Source: Alentia gelatinosa (Eukaryota; Annelida; Polychaeta; Phyllodocida; Polynoidae). Taken from it: a stretch of 64,000 nt of DNA. Each line of letters opens with the position of its first letter. The stretch's first letter is position 1. Of this stretch, positions 45,921 to 56,631 are shown piece by piece. The notes below the pieces were generated by a model. The model had not been told where the DNA came from, ran no database searches, and saw nothing but the letters and a program-made list of their open reading frames with translations. The stretch is taken from assembly GCA_950022655.1 (NCBI GenBank), contig OX465583.1, forward strand, positions 32,887,360 through 32,951,359, given 5' to 3'. The position numbers were made by a program, and so were the translations under genes.

Positions 45921-48900
45921 CTCACAAATAAATAATGTGATCAACACCTTCCTACTTTACGTGCTTTAAAGCCAAGGTGATCATGACCAGTAGCCGGCCA
46001 CTAAATAACAGTAAGACAGGTTAAAACTAGCAGCAGCCAAGTCCTTAACCGAGAAAGGGAGCAAATAAGCCTGTAAAGCACCCTTGGCCCCTTCAGCATA
46101 CAGATAGACTAGCCTCAGTGTGTGGATCGAGTCGGGAAGTCCTGTTCCTACCCCTGCTCCTACGTACCCCACCTTTCCCCACCCGGACATGCTTCAGAGG
46201 AAGGCTGCCCATTGCTTTTTTTCTCTATGATTGAATAAATGTTCATAATCAAAGTTCTTGTCGATGTCTCTATTACACTGTTTTGCACCGATCTTTGTTC
46301 TTCACCAGTTCTCCACCCACTCTCCACCCATTCTCCTTTGGTCTTGCTATGATTAGTGGTGCTGCTCCATTAGCACTCCAGTACCGCAAGAATGGTTTTT
46401 GTCAATCTCTCCTCGATCTGCATCCGATCATGGAGCTACCCATGATCGGGAACTGACTGTCGTAGGGAATCAATTTTTTTCTCTTTTATGGCCAGATTCC
46501 GCCGAATTTTGCAATTATTTGCTTCGTTCCCCCTAATTAGACCGTCACCTACCCTTTTCCATAAAAACTTGGTCTGGCTTCGAGCACTGCCACTACTACC
46601 AGAGTGGTGCAGTGTCCGCCTTCTTGGATTTGAATGGTAGGTTGATCAATTCCCGCTAAATATCACGGTTAACGGAATAATAAAGGTAATCGACCATAAG
46701 CCTTGATGTTGTGAATATTTATACTAGACTCTGCTGAAATAATGTCCAATCTTTCAAAATTGTCTGAACTCTCGGCCTTGGCTCCTTGGTTTATTGGATG
46801 GCTGATCGACCAGCGACCACATGATCACCCCTCAGTCTCCACCCAATCTCCATAGCTGCAGTGGAGCACTGCCTTTATACCATTGTTTTGGTTTACTCTA
46901 TCAAAAAATATTGGTAGTGAGTTACTGCAGCCCATATGTTGTCAATAGGAAATCTGTAATAGGTGAGTAATAAATAGCGGAAGAAAAGGAACAGGAAGAT
47001 ACGAGTCTAATTTCCCAATTGAGGTTCTCACTATTGCTACGACAAGTGCCAAAATGGGACCCGTGTCCAATTTAAAACTGATAATATGAATACAGGGAAG
47101 CGCTCTATTAAAATGGCTGCAAGAGCATGACAAGTCAAGTGGGCCTCATTGTTACCATGAAACTATCTGCCTTTAGACTAATTTCCACTTGGCGCGACAA
47201 CATTTTTGGAGATATCAACGAAAAATATCAATCCGGGTTGAATTAGTCGACGACGAATTCGTCGGTTGGTGGTGCCAGAAAATGACGAAGGTCGGTAGGT
47301 CGTTCTCTGTTTGTTTGTTTTTGATTTTAACAATCGATTATCATAATGAAAACTGCTACAACGTTGGTCGGTGACTTCCGATTAATTCTATGAAACCAAA
47401 AGTTCATAAATGGAAAATGGCTTAATGTGACAGTATTTCTGAAATATTTTAACGTCAAGATATTAGAGATGACTTGATATGTCCAACAGGAACTATACCA
47501 ACTCGTATCATATATCCAGAAGCAACACGGAAGTGTCCTCAAAAGGATTAAAGTTGTACATGTGTAATTGTGTCTTGAAAAGAAGATTATAGCTTGGTCT
47601 CCAATTGCATTGAAACGTATAGTTTTCCTGTGATGGTTTCCATGCACCGACCTTGACACCTAAGGTGTCTAGACATGTTTACATTGCTGTTAACATTAAT
47701 GCTAAGAGTACGTGTATATTCGTTTCAGTTCATTCAAACACGAGTCCTGCTAAACTGACAGGCCGGTATGCTGTGACACACTTGAAATAGTTTTTTGTCA
47801 TTCTTGTCTTTAAGGTCTCTTTCTGCTCCTGGCTTTGCACAGTAGGACAGGAACAGTAGGTACAATCGCCCTTTGACGGGCGTTCGCATTTGAAGTACTC
47901 AGAAAAGAAAATACAGGATAATGTACAAGACAGATTTCTATGATGGCACAACCATCCAACCAACCAAACAATCGGCCAAAGAATCAACAAATCAGGAATT
48001 CAGAGGACAGTTATATTTGTCTAGTTGATAGACCTATCACCTTCTGCCATATCATATAATGGCATCTGCTGCACCAGACAGTGATTGACACTTTAAGGAC
48101 AACTACTTCTGACCGAGTAACTTTCTTGTGAATTGCCGTAATGTGCTGCTAAGGGACAACGGGTTTGAACAGAGTATCACTTAAACCTCCCTTCCTATGT
48201 ACATGTTGCTATGGATAACCACATGACTTTTTTTCACATATACCTTAATCATACCTTTTATCAACAAAATGTCAAAATTCCGATTAAAATCTAATGACTT
48301 GATTCCACCATACTAGAAAGTATCATTACCATTATGATACTGCAACATGCCCGGTCGTAATATTGGTGGTATATTTCTTATAATACAGGTGTTGCCGTTC
48401 AACGCCACCTAACGGTGCGTTGATTATTTTCACGTCGCTCGGACAAACACGAGTGCGCCCACAAGCGTTTAGGGAAACACAGCAATAACACCTTTAGTGT
48501 AAACAGTGAGTGTGATTGCAGGAGTGTTGTTTTTTGACGGATTGAATTGCTGGGACAAACTATGTTATTGTATTAATGAGTCTGGACTGTCTAAATTTCA
48601 TAATTGATAGTCATCTTGGTTTTAACTTGGAAAAAGATAGGCATATTCTAGCTAGGCCTGCCAATGTATTAATGTGTATCCAGTTCCGATGTCCCTGCAT
48701 TATCTAAGGTATATCTAGAGTATCATTTAGGTGATATCCATGTATGACACACCAAATTGGAAATGGAATACCATAGAATAAGTACTCGTTTCTGACCTAG
48801 AATACTGCACTACAGTCTGCAACCCTTAGCTCAACATCTTATTCACTAGAATATACCAAGGTACCAGGAAAAATTGAACTGGTATAGAGACCAGCTTGTG

Positions 48901-49344
48901 AATGGTTAACCACTGGCCCCCGAATGAGGGCAAGAGCCTTTTTTCCCAGCATTACATACACCGGAAATGGCAACTCAGAGCAAATGTGTACCCACGCGCA
49001 CACACAAGATCTAGAGTATACAAAACACTCTGTTCGGGAGTGATAGAAATAGTACCCTTTCACTACAGGACCTAGTGCATACGTAACCTATGCATCAGCT
49101 GTCCCCTAAAAGGTACGTATTTGAATAAAGCATTTAAGATTTGAAGGATACACTGAAAAAAGCTATTTATAAGCATACAGTGTGTTTGACGCAGTGACCG
49201 CTGCTCTTAATTTCGGAGACCCTATGTGGTCTGCTACAGTTAAATAGGCGATCTAGGTAAAGTATTCACGCCCTCATCTCCATTGAGGGGTGAACGGCTG
49301 TTGTGGACAGGGCTGGGTACACTGGCTATCGGCGATAAAGACCT
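45921..49344. other. no recognised gene (3.4 kb)
   Basis: Holds a reversed fragment of family A (46225-46265), a hairpin CCGATCATGG / CCATGATCGG (46424-46449) and a perfect palindrome CGACGAATTCGTCG (47251-47264). Minus frames of 110 (47327-47659) and 86 codons (47730-47990) are unassigned. Confidence 0.6.
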
Positions 49345-50042
49345 GGGCCCTGTTTTTTAGTCACGATATCGCAAGTCTACGATCCCCAAAGATCGGATCA
49401 AGATTCTACGGCATTTTCGACGACACAAGATGGCGGGTGTGCTATAGATAGTGTCGTAGGTTGAATCAAACGATCTTGGCGGAAGTTAAGACAAGTATAG
49501 AACTGTCTTAGGTTCTATAATACCTCACTGTGTATTTCCTGTGCTTTCCTTACGAATTAAGCAATGAAATTTTAACCTGAGTAAGGGATACATATGACCT
49601 ATAAGCATCTCAAATATGAAGACAATCGGACCCACCGTCCCGAAGATATCGGCGTTTGAAGTTGAAACATCGGGCTATCGATCGGATATCGTACAAGCAC
49701 TTTCCTAGCAGATCTTTCTGGGTAAAGCGCGCGGAATCTCTGCTGGGAGAGTGAAGTAAGCGCAGAATGAGGGTAGAGCTACACTGGCCACCAGAGCAGC
49801 GTTTGCTATGATGAAACTCAAATTGGTACGACATGTCCAGAGTGGTCTTAGACATACAACACTTATAGCCACTATTTCCGCTCCGTTGGCCACCGACTAT
49901 CGTGACTATAGCACACCTTTTAGCTCCCTAAGTGTCGTATCTTTGCTAGGTGTCGTACCCACTCTACGATCGTAGCTCTCTAGCACACTGACGGCAGATA
50001 CGTGTCGTAAGTTACGAATGTCGTGACTAAAAAACAGGGCCC
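49345..50042 (+). mobile_element. GGGCCCTGT-family element, copy 1 (698 bp)
   Basis: Termini GGGCCCTGTTTTTTAGTCAC and its complement (ends at 50042), with no obvious target duplication. Non-coding: the frames on both strands are incidental. It aligns along its length with the reverse complement of copy 2 but lacks about 130 bp at 49815-49825, where the second arm of the internal inverted module should be. It abuts the remaining 3' part of the non-LTR reverse transcriptase relic. Confidence 0.88.
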
Positions 50043-51840
50043 TGGCTGACTTTGTAGTGTGTTTCTCGGAAAATCCACTAGGAAATCTAGTATTTTTGAT
50101 CGTTTGTACATACCTTTCGCTAGCTGCCACTTTCTTCGTCGTTCAAGGCTTTTCAGCCTTCCATATTTTTCTCTAAGGTCTTCTATTCTCTGATAATTGT
50201 TATCATCATTTAAGTATTCTTATTACCTTATTCTGCAGTCTCTCTTTTGTTTGTATTTCTTATTTTCCATCCAGAATCTAACTACAACATTCTACTACTC
50301 ATCTTATACGTTTCTGTTGTAGTTTTTTTTTCATTTTTGTGAGCTTAAATACAGTGTATACGAATATCAAAAATTCTAGTTATTTTCCCAATGTGTTTCC
50401 AGAAGTCTAGAGATTTATCTATTTCAACCCTGTGATTTGTATGAGTCTCATGTTGATAGAGGTGGATCATTACAATACAAATCTAATTTTGGTAAATGGC
50501 GAAATCTGCTCGGAGGTGCGAACCAGGGCCCTGTTTTTTAGTCACGACATTCGTAACTTACGACACGTATCTGCCGTCATTGTGCTAGAGAGCTACGATC
50601 ATAGAGTGGGTACGACACTTAGTGAAGATATGACACTTAGGGAGCTAAAAGGTGTGCTATAGTCACGACAGTCGGTGGCCAATGGAGCGGAAACGGGGGC
50701 TATAAGTGTCGTATCTCTAAGACCACTCTGGACATGTCGTAACAAACGAGGAACTTCACTTCCCGTCGGAATTAAACGATGAAATTTGTACACGAGTAAG
50801 GTATACATATAACCTAAAATCGTACCAAATATGAAGAAAATCGGCCTCACCGTTATGAAGATTTCGGCGTTTGAATTTCGTCATAGCAAACGCTGCTCTG
50901 GTGGCCAGTGTAGCTCTACCCTCACTCTGCGCTTACTTCAATCTCCCAGCAGAGATTCCGCGCGCTTTACCACGAAAGATCTGCTAGGAGAGTGCTTGTA
51001 CGATATCCGGTCGATAGCCCGATGTTTCAAATTTAAACACCGATATCTTCATAACGGTGAGGCCGATTTTCTTGATATTTTGTACGATTATAGGATATAT
51101 GTATACCTTACTCGTGTTCAAATTTCATCGCTTAAATCCTATGGGAAGCACAGGAAATCAACAGTGACGTTTTATAGAACCTAAGACAGTTCTATACTTG
51201 TCTTAACTTCCGATACATCTCGCCAAGATAGTTCGATTCAACTTACGACCGTGTCTATAGCACACCCGCCATCTTGTGTCTTGAAAACAGGCGTAAAATC
51301 TTGATCCGATCACAGCCGATCGTAGACTTGCGATGTCGTGACTAAAAAACAGGGCCCAGCAGATTAATTTTTTTTCTCCGCTAATCGCAAGCCCCTTTGT
51401 TTTACACCATCTTTCCACTACTTTGAGTGCTCCATTCCGCTTGATGTTTGATACTGCTGGGTTTATATCGCTGACAGAAAGGAATGAGATCATTTGTATA
51501 TTGTAATCCATGGCAGTTCGTGATATTATTGCACATATTATTCACGAAAACCAACACCTGCGGCACACCGTATGTCACCTAAATTTCACTGGATCGCCGG
51601 CCCTTAATATTGAACGATTGGCTTCTGACTATCATGTAGTTCACTAGCCAGTATGTGAGGTTTACAAGGGTATACGCCAAGCGACGAAGTTTTAGTGACA
51701 ACAACGCATGGGGTACTATTTCAAATGCTTTGCGTATATCAACGAACAATGCAGCTGCCATATGTATATATATATATACTGGTATATCTTATTTTCAAGG
51801 TTTACTTGACTTGTTTGTCATCCAAGCTAGAAAGATGTTT
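50043..51840 (-). pseudogene. non-LTR (CR1/Jockey-like) reverse transcriptase relic, split by an insertion
   Basis: Read on the minus strand. AALFVDIRKAFEIVPHALL (around 51755-51700) is the motif A block (family: FLDxxKAFDxV-H-LL). After an in-frame TAG, GVPQ (51558-51569) is motif B. QYTND (51489-51503) stands where the catalytic F/YADD should be. In another frame, LKVVERWCKTKGLAI and EKK (51420-51370) match the L-x-WC-x-xGL-x-IN-x-K block. The 832-bp element at 50526-51357 then interrupts. Beyond it VEIDKSLDFWKHIGKITRIF (50429-50370) fits the LGV-x-LD-x-L-F-HI block, and a YGRLKSLERRRKWQLAKGMY stretch (50175-50110) fits the C-terminal region. Stops, frameshifts and the lost ADD show it is dead. 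Confidence 0.85.
50526..51357 (-). mobile_element. GGGCCCTGT-family element, copy 2 (832 bp)
   Basis: Same termini as copy 1 but inverted relative to it. Inside, a 115-bp module occurs twice as an inverted repeat (about 50764-50882 and 51026-51142, 143-bp spacer). The rest aligns with copy 1 throughout. It interrupts the reverse transcriptase relic right after its EKK block, dating it younger than that retroelement. No transposase. Confidence 0.9.
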
Positions 51841-52116
51841 CCTTTCGCATTCTAACCGCCACAATAAGATTCTCATTTCCCAATCACCCTGCACCCTCCG
51901 TGAGCATACAACTGAAATCGCCTTTCTGGTACAATAAATAAAAGTTAAAATAGTTCCTAGATACGATTATTATAATGCACTCTAAAGTGCAAATACAAAG
52001 TAGGGGCCAGGATTGGAATTCATGAAATCTAAGAGTGTTGCTACTGAAACCTGGCACTCAAGTGAATTGATAATACAGTTATACTACACTAAAGTCTATA
52101 TAAAACAACAAAAGAA
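51841..52116. other. 5' side of the non-LTR relic, unassigned
   Basis: Should hold the N-terminal part of the retroelement if it extends this far. No endonuclease motif is recognised. Confidence 0.4.
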
Positions 52117-52480
52117 TCAATCAACACTTTTCGGATTGTGCCCTACCATTTCAACGGATCTGCTTCGCTCTACACCTACAGGCGGGGTTCTTTGAAACCA
52201 TGACAGCAATCGGCCATTACTTGCATTTGGGAAATTATTGACCTCGTCTGATTGTACTCTATCCATTGCTAACTGCGATATATCGACAATTTCTTCCATT
52301 TTTCATTTATTCAAATAGATTAAAACACAATACAAGTGATCACCTGTGACCAGGCGATCTTCCACCTCGGCGTCTACACAAACAACACAACCAGCACCGT
52401 TTAACACACTACATACTCTACACTTTCTTTTACACACCGTTTGCCCCAGATTCTGGTCTTCTGACCTTTGACTCCTCTCT
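52117..52480 (-). pseudogene. possible N-terminal part of a retroelement (Cys cluster)
   Basis: On the minus strand an open frame (about 52480-52306) encodes a cysteine cluster CKRKCRVC-n7-CVVC (spacing C-x3-C-x2-C-x7-C-x2-C), stopping at TGA 52305-52303. A second frame (52299-52117, 60 codons, starting MEEIVDISQLAMDR) begins four bases later. Their orientation and position upstream of the reverse transcriptase relic would suit a zinc-binding leader ORF, but the family is not recognised. Either frame could be chance. Confidence 0.3.
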
Positions 52481-52504
52481 GATTAGTTTCATAACCCAAT
52501 ATTG

Positions 52505-52686
52505 TTAGGATTGTTTTACAATATCACCTACTGAATGTGGTTTTTTTTTCAAACCAAAATATTAGATAACACATCACAATCATAGTCATTGCTGTCCTGA
52601 ATTATACTTTATATACTGTTATTATTCAAATACCATTGTTACTGTTAGATATGTGTCACGCTGGGCGATTGAATATTTTCATAGGC
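52505..52686 (+). repeat. 182-bp direct repeat, unit 1
   Basis: High similarity to 53237-53409 (CAATATCACCTACTG, CAATCATAGTCATTGCTGTC, GGGCGATTGAAT landmarks), same orientation, about 730 bp apart. The sequences following the two units differ, so this could be a local duplication or flanking repeats of a lost element. Confidence 0.85.
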
Positions 52687-52880
52687 AAGTTGACTAGGTG
52701 TAAATGGGTAGAGAAAATGACCCATAGACTGAATACATACCCCACACTTTTTAATTGTTATCGTTTCATAATTATATACTCATTCATCAATGCTAAACTA
52801 CCGCTTTCTCCTAGTTTTGATCAATTGCATTACCAGAACATCTGTATCCAGATTTCCCATTTGCTGTAACTCGTTGCTGA
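52684..52880 (+). repeat. interspersed repeat family B, copy 3
   Basis: CAAGTTGACTAGGTGTAAATG and TTTTTAATTGTTATCGTTTC match 44.4 kb. Confidence 0.6.
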
Positions 52881-53236
52881 TAATTTCAGTAGTGTAATGT
52901 ATATATGCGTGCCTAGTAGAAGCTGCTACCATATAGTCAATACCAAGCAGTCTACCACTAAGAGACACAAGACAAATAGGAGAAGATATCGCGGTGAGGG
53001 AGGAATAAATATCGCTGTATCACCATCTTCCCTAGCTTGAGTGACACAGCACAGCTTTTCATCAGTATTATTTGTGATGATGTCATAGAGACTGGTGTCA
53101 GCTCTGCGTCTGCTAGGTTGTAGACGCCATAAGTCACCGTTTGTTACCAAGCCATGTGTAACTAACGTTGTCTGGGAACTGTAAGCTTTGACATCATATT
53201 CTACAAACCGGTGGTTTCAGATCATTTCAGAAGAGG
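52881..53236. other. no recognised gene
   Basis: Sequence between the direct repeats. A 74-codon minus frame (52926-53150) is unassigned. Confidence 0.55.
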
Positions 53237-53409
53237 AGTATCCTGCAATATCACCTACTGGATGTTTTCTCAGACCGGAATATTAGATTACTCATTACAA
53301 TCATAGTCATTGCTGTCCTGAATTATACTTTATATATTGTTATTGTTGAAATACCTTTGTTACAGTTAGAAATATGTTTCACATTGGGCGATTGAATGTT
53401 TTCATAGGA
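53237..53409 (+). repeat. 182-bp direct repeat, unit 2
   Basis: Partner of 52505-52686, with small internal deletions. Similarity stops at TTTTCATAG, where family B sequence begins after unit 1 but not here. Confidence 0.85.
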
Positions 53410-53549
53410 CTAGCGACTTCGTCGCTGCCCTATGCCCTTCCAAGTGTCTGTTATCGGGACCACGCGTATACTGCTCCCGCCCATGCGTTATCCCAACCAT
53501 CCAACTAGGTTAGCCAGGCTGTGATTGGATGAGAGTATTGTTCCTAGCT

Positions 53550-53848
53550 GGGACCTGTTTCAGTAGCTTCGTGACATGCCCAAAAGGCGTCTGTGACACC
53601 ATAAGGACAGATCACAAGATTGCAATCGATGACACGCGGAGTTTCACTCACTTCCCGTAGGAATTAAGCAATGACACTTTATCATGAGTAGGAGATACAT
53701 ATAACCTATAATCGTTCCAAATATGGAGAATATTGGGCACTCCGATTTTCTGATATTTGCTAGTCTTTTTCTGCTGTTGCTTGCACTGTTGGTGCCGCTG
53801 TTGGTGTCTGTCTAGGCCTAATGTCATGAGCCTACTGAAACAGGTCCC
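53550..53848. mobile_element. 299-bp MITE sharing the 115-bp module
   Basis: Termini GGGACCTGTTTCAGTAG and its complement CTACTGAAACAGGTCCC enclose 299 bp. Subterminal GTGACATG/CATGA sequence extends the pairing. About 53650-53755 aligns with the internal module of the GGGCCCTGT family (CTTCCCGTAGGAATTAAGCA, ATACATATAACCTATAATCG). No clear target duplication, no coding capacity. Confidence 0.82.
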
Positions 53849-54330
53849 TGGTGGCGCACTGTCGATCGCCCATGTATGTACCAGAATATACATACACGCA
53901 TATACCAGAATAGAAACTGAAACTACAATTTGGCCCTTACAATATAGTAAGTGGGATAAAGAACGTTCGTATTAGATGAGCTTACCAACATGCCAGAAGT
54001 GTCTACGTCATCATTAATCTAATATAGTGGTCATCCATAGTTCATGAAACTATTTCCACTCAAGGAAGTAGTCCAGTAGAGACTTCCGTGAAATACATTT
54101 ACTTAGTTGGGACGACCTCACGACCCAAGTTTCTTTGGCTACAGATATTTCTATTGACAGATATAAAGTAAAAATGTTTCACTTTTACTATATATTGTAC
54201 TATATACCTAGAAATATAGATAATTAATGAAATATACCATAACATGACGATTTCAAACTGGTAGCCAGAGTGTGATACGAGGGCCGAAGCATGTTTAGGC
54301 AGTATCAGAGTAAATACCGAAACTAAAGCA
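53849..54330. other. no recognised gene
   Basis: A 105-codon minus frame (54099-54416) overlaps the left arm of the inverted repeat and has no recognised motif. Confidence 0.55.
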
Positions 54331-54334
54331 GAGG

Positions 54335-54430
54335 GTGGTATCTGTAGGATATTCCAGTATAGATATATGATAAAATATGGGAACTCCCTCGAAGAGATCG
54401 GCACCCCGATTTCCATAAATCAAGCTCCGA
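54335..54430. repeat. left arm of inverted repeat flanking the GIY-YIG relic
   Basis: Roughly 80-95 bp pairing in reverse complement with 54769-54860. Anchors are GGGAACTCCCTCGAAGA and CCCCGATTTCCATAAATC against GGGAACTCCCCCGAAGA and CTGATTTCTGTAAATC. Confidence 0.75.
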
Positions 54431-54467
54431 TTTCTTCGAAAAGATATACTGAATAGAATACAAGAAA

Positions 54468-54726
54468 ATGTGGGCACAATATGTGGGTCAGACAAACGGG
54501 AAACTCAAAGGAGGACTAAACGAACATCTTCGAAATATCTCGAAGAACATTATCCAAAATGAAGTTCCAATCACAATGGTTGCGAGGATGTACTGTACTG
54601 GACTTCATGCACAAACATCGAGACAGCAAACGGACAGTGAAGTATCTCAGGAACAAGATCAAGTTCAATTGGATACATCGCCTGAAAAGTCAATCCCCAT
54701 GGGTATTGAACACAATGGACAACTGA
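54468..54726 (+). pseudogene. Penelope-like GIY-YIG endonuclease relic
   Basis: The frame from ATG 54468 starts with YVGQTNGKLKGGLNEHLRNI, matching the GIY-YIG entry block (family: YVGQT-R-LK-R-NEH). Around 54580 the useful frame shifts. From 54601, DFMHKHRDSK leads to FNWIHRLKSQSPWVLNTMDN and a stop at 54724-54726, the family's E-WI-L-T-P-GLN-D block (here glutamate is replaced by asparagine, glycine by valine). This is the C-terminal endonuclease of a Penelope-like retroelement. No reverse transcriptase is visible upstream. The 144-codon open frame to 54902 is the wrong frame after the shift. Confidence 0.8.
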
Positions 54727-54768
54727 CACTGTTTTCAGATAACACAACGTCACTTCAAAATTTGTTTC

Positions 54769-54860
54769 GAAGATTTACAGAAATCAGAGTGCATATTTCT
54801 TCGGGGGAGTTCCCTTATGATTTTTATTACCGATATCTGAAGGTCTGGCTAAAATTAAAG
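54769..54860. repeat. right arm of inverted repeat flanking the GIY-YIG relic
   Basis: Partner of 54335-54430. Starts about 45 bp after the relic's stop codon, so it would be the element's 3' UTR. Confidence 0.75.
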
Positions 54861-54930
54861 ATACCCCAAGTTAAAACCTCAGACTTAAGACCTAAACAAT
54901 AAAGAAGTGTATGTCTTTCAACAAAAAATT

Positions 54931-54952
54931 AGTTTTTGTGAGCACAAAAACT
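54931..54952. repeat. perfect 10-bp hairpin
   Basis: AGTTTTTGTG-AG-CACAAAAACT, 2-nt loop, 205 bp 3' of the GIY-YIG stop. It might be a structural 3'-end feature of the element or chance. Confidence 0.6.
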
Positions 54953-56041
54953 AAACCTCAATCCCTTGAGTTTTACAGTCAATAAGAGGATTATGAAAAG
55001 ACGTAATGCAATAGCAAAAAGCTTGTTGACATTAAAGTTACTTCAAAACCACAAATAGAAAAGATCCGAAACAATGCACACAGAAATCTAGATGGAATGT
55101 CGCTTATGTAACCATCCACTGTTTTCAAGTCAGTCACATGGATTGACACACACGCACTCCATGGCCAAACAGCCACAGAACCAGCACATAAACCATCTTC
55201 TCTCCCATTTGGAAGATCCCGCGGCATAGAGGTCAGAAGACTGGGGTTGCTAGGCAGCTTAGGACACAGCCAAAGGTACATTCATGCCATCCAATCACAG
55301 CGGAGGATGCTGAGAAAATGAACCAATGGTGTGGGGGGAATAGGCATTGCCAACATGCCGAAATCCGAGGTCAGAGTCGAAATACACTTCACACAACTTC
55401 TACAGGACAATAGCTAGTATGTCTATAGATATTATTTACCGTATAATATGAGTGTCTCTCCTTTACATGTAGAACACACAATACTCCTCAAAGTGATCAG
55501 AATTAAGGAAATATGAAAACTTAGCATAAGGTGAAAATTCTGTAAAAAAAAATCTTGGCGCAGAGATACAAGCAGGGCGTAGGATCTATTCTTGGAGAGT
55601 GGTACCAGTGTTGGATAACTAGTGCTTTGTGGTACCATCCAAAACGTAAGACCTTTCTAACGAGGGATTAAAGTCTTTATACATTAATCCGACATTTTGA
55701 CCTCTGTCTCTGGCCTACCTCTCTAATCACCTATTTTCACTTTCTGTATAGGGCCTACATGTATCACGTTGGAATATGGATTACATATCTATTTTACACA
55801 TGTACACTGTAGTTCTACATAGGACACTAGTTATTTTGTAGTTTCCGGAATACCGAACGAGCACACAAGAGAATACAATTCCTATAGCTTGGGAGTAAAA
55901 TCGGAACCAATATTACCAATTTTAACTGGTTTCAGATACAAGCGGCCATCATCTCCGAGGACTAGAAGCGGAGTAATATCCAAGCGAATGCGAGGATATT
56001 ACATACAGTCAGGCAGATTTGTAAACCACTCAGGGTTGACT
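54953..56041. other. no recognised gene (1.1 kb)
   Basis: Anonymous DNA. A 96-codon minus frame (54991-55281) is unassigned. Confidence 0.6.
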
Positions 56042-56340
56042 CTATAATACAACCGCTAGTACTTTACGCCTTCCTACCCACAAAGCTATCGATTATTGTT
56101 TATTCCCCTTATTGCAAACTCTATCTTATCAGCACTTCCTCTCCATAATCATTCTCTCCATCCCTCCTTCCATCCCCTTCCATCGCTCTCTCCATCCTTC
56201 ACTCCATCCCCAGTGCACGTCATCTATTGGTCTGACCTCATCCATTTGTCCATCCGTTCATTATCTATTTCTCGCTTCGACCTTGCTCTCCTGTCATCCT
56301 CATCTCATCAACATCACGCCGTGATATAACTAATGCGACC
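56042..56340 (+). repeat. family C, copy 3, with pyrimidine-rich tail
   Basis: Core ACGCCTTCCTACCCACAAAG-CTATCGATTATTG at 56065-56100, followed by CCATCC/CTCC-rich low complexity to 56340. The same core-plus-tail order occurs at 34.2 kb. Confidence 0.6.
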
Positions 56341-56606
56341 ACTATTTACAAGTAAGAGGACGCAGAACGCGTATCAACAAACTAACTGACCTTCGTCCCC
56401 TCAACCATTTAGCTACTCTTCCAGTCCAACCCTTATTGGATTATTCTTGATTTCCTGCCAGTGGTTATTTGATCATCATGTTGAGAGACTCCCAGGGGGA
56501 AACAGTATTGAAATGAAGGCATAACAAATAATGGACGAAGATGCTTTAACATGGTGATCAAGGGATCAGGCATGAATTTTCAATGAAACGAAATTATATG
56601 TAATGT
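56341..56606. other. no recognised gene
   Basis: Anonymous sequence. Confidence 0.6.
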
Positions 56607-56631
56607 ATGTAATGTGTGTGTGTGTGTGTGT
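56607..56631. repeat. (GT)n microsatellite
   Basis: About 12 GT units followed by a T7 run. Confidence 0.95.

Noticed and set aside
49345..51357. The two inverted GGGCCC elements as LTRs of one retrotransposon
   Set aside because: They are inverted, not direct, each has its own inverted termini, and the sequence between is part of a non-LTR reverse transcriptase.
52505..53409. The 182-bp direct repeats as LTRs
   Set aside because: The 550 bp between them holds no retroelement domain, and no TG...CA ends or primer-binding site are seen.
54580..54902. Second half of the 144-codon plus-strand frame, the longest in the window
   Set aside because: Only its first 20-30 residues match GIY-YIG. 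After about 54580 the homologous sequence is in another frame, so the rest is out-of-frame translation.
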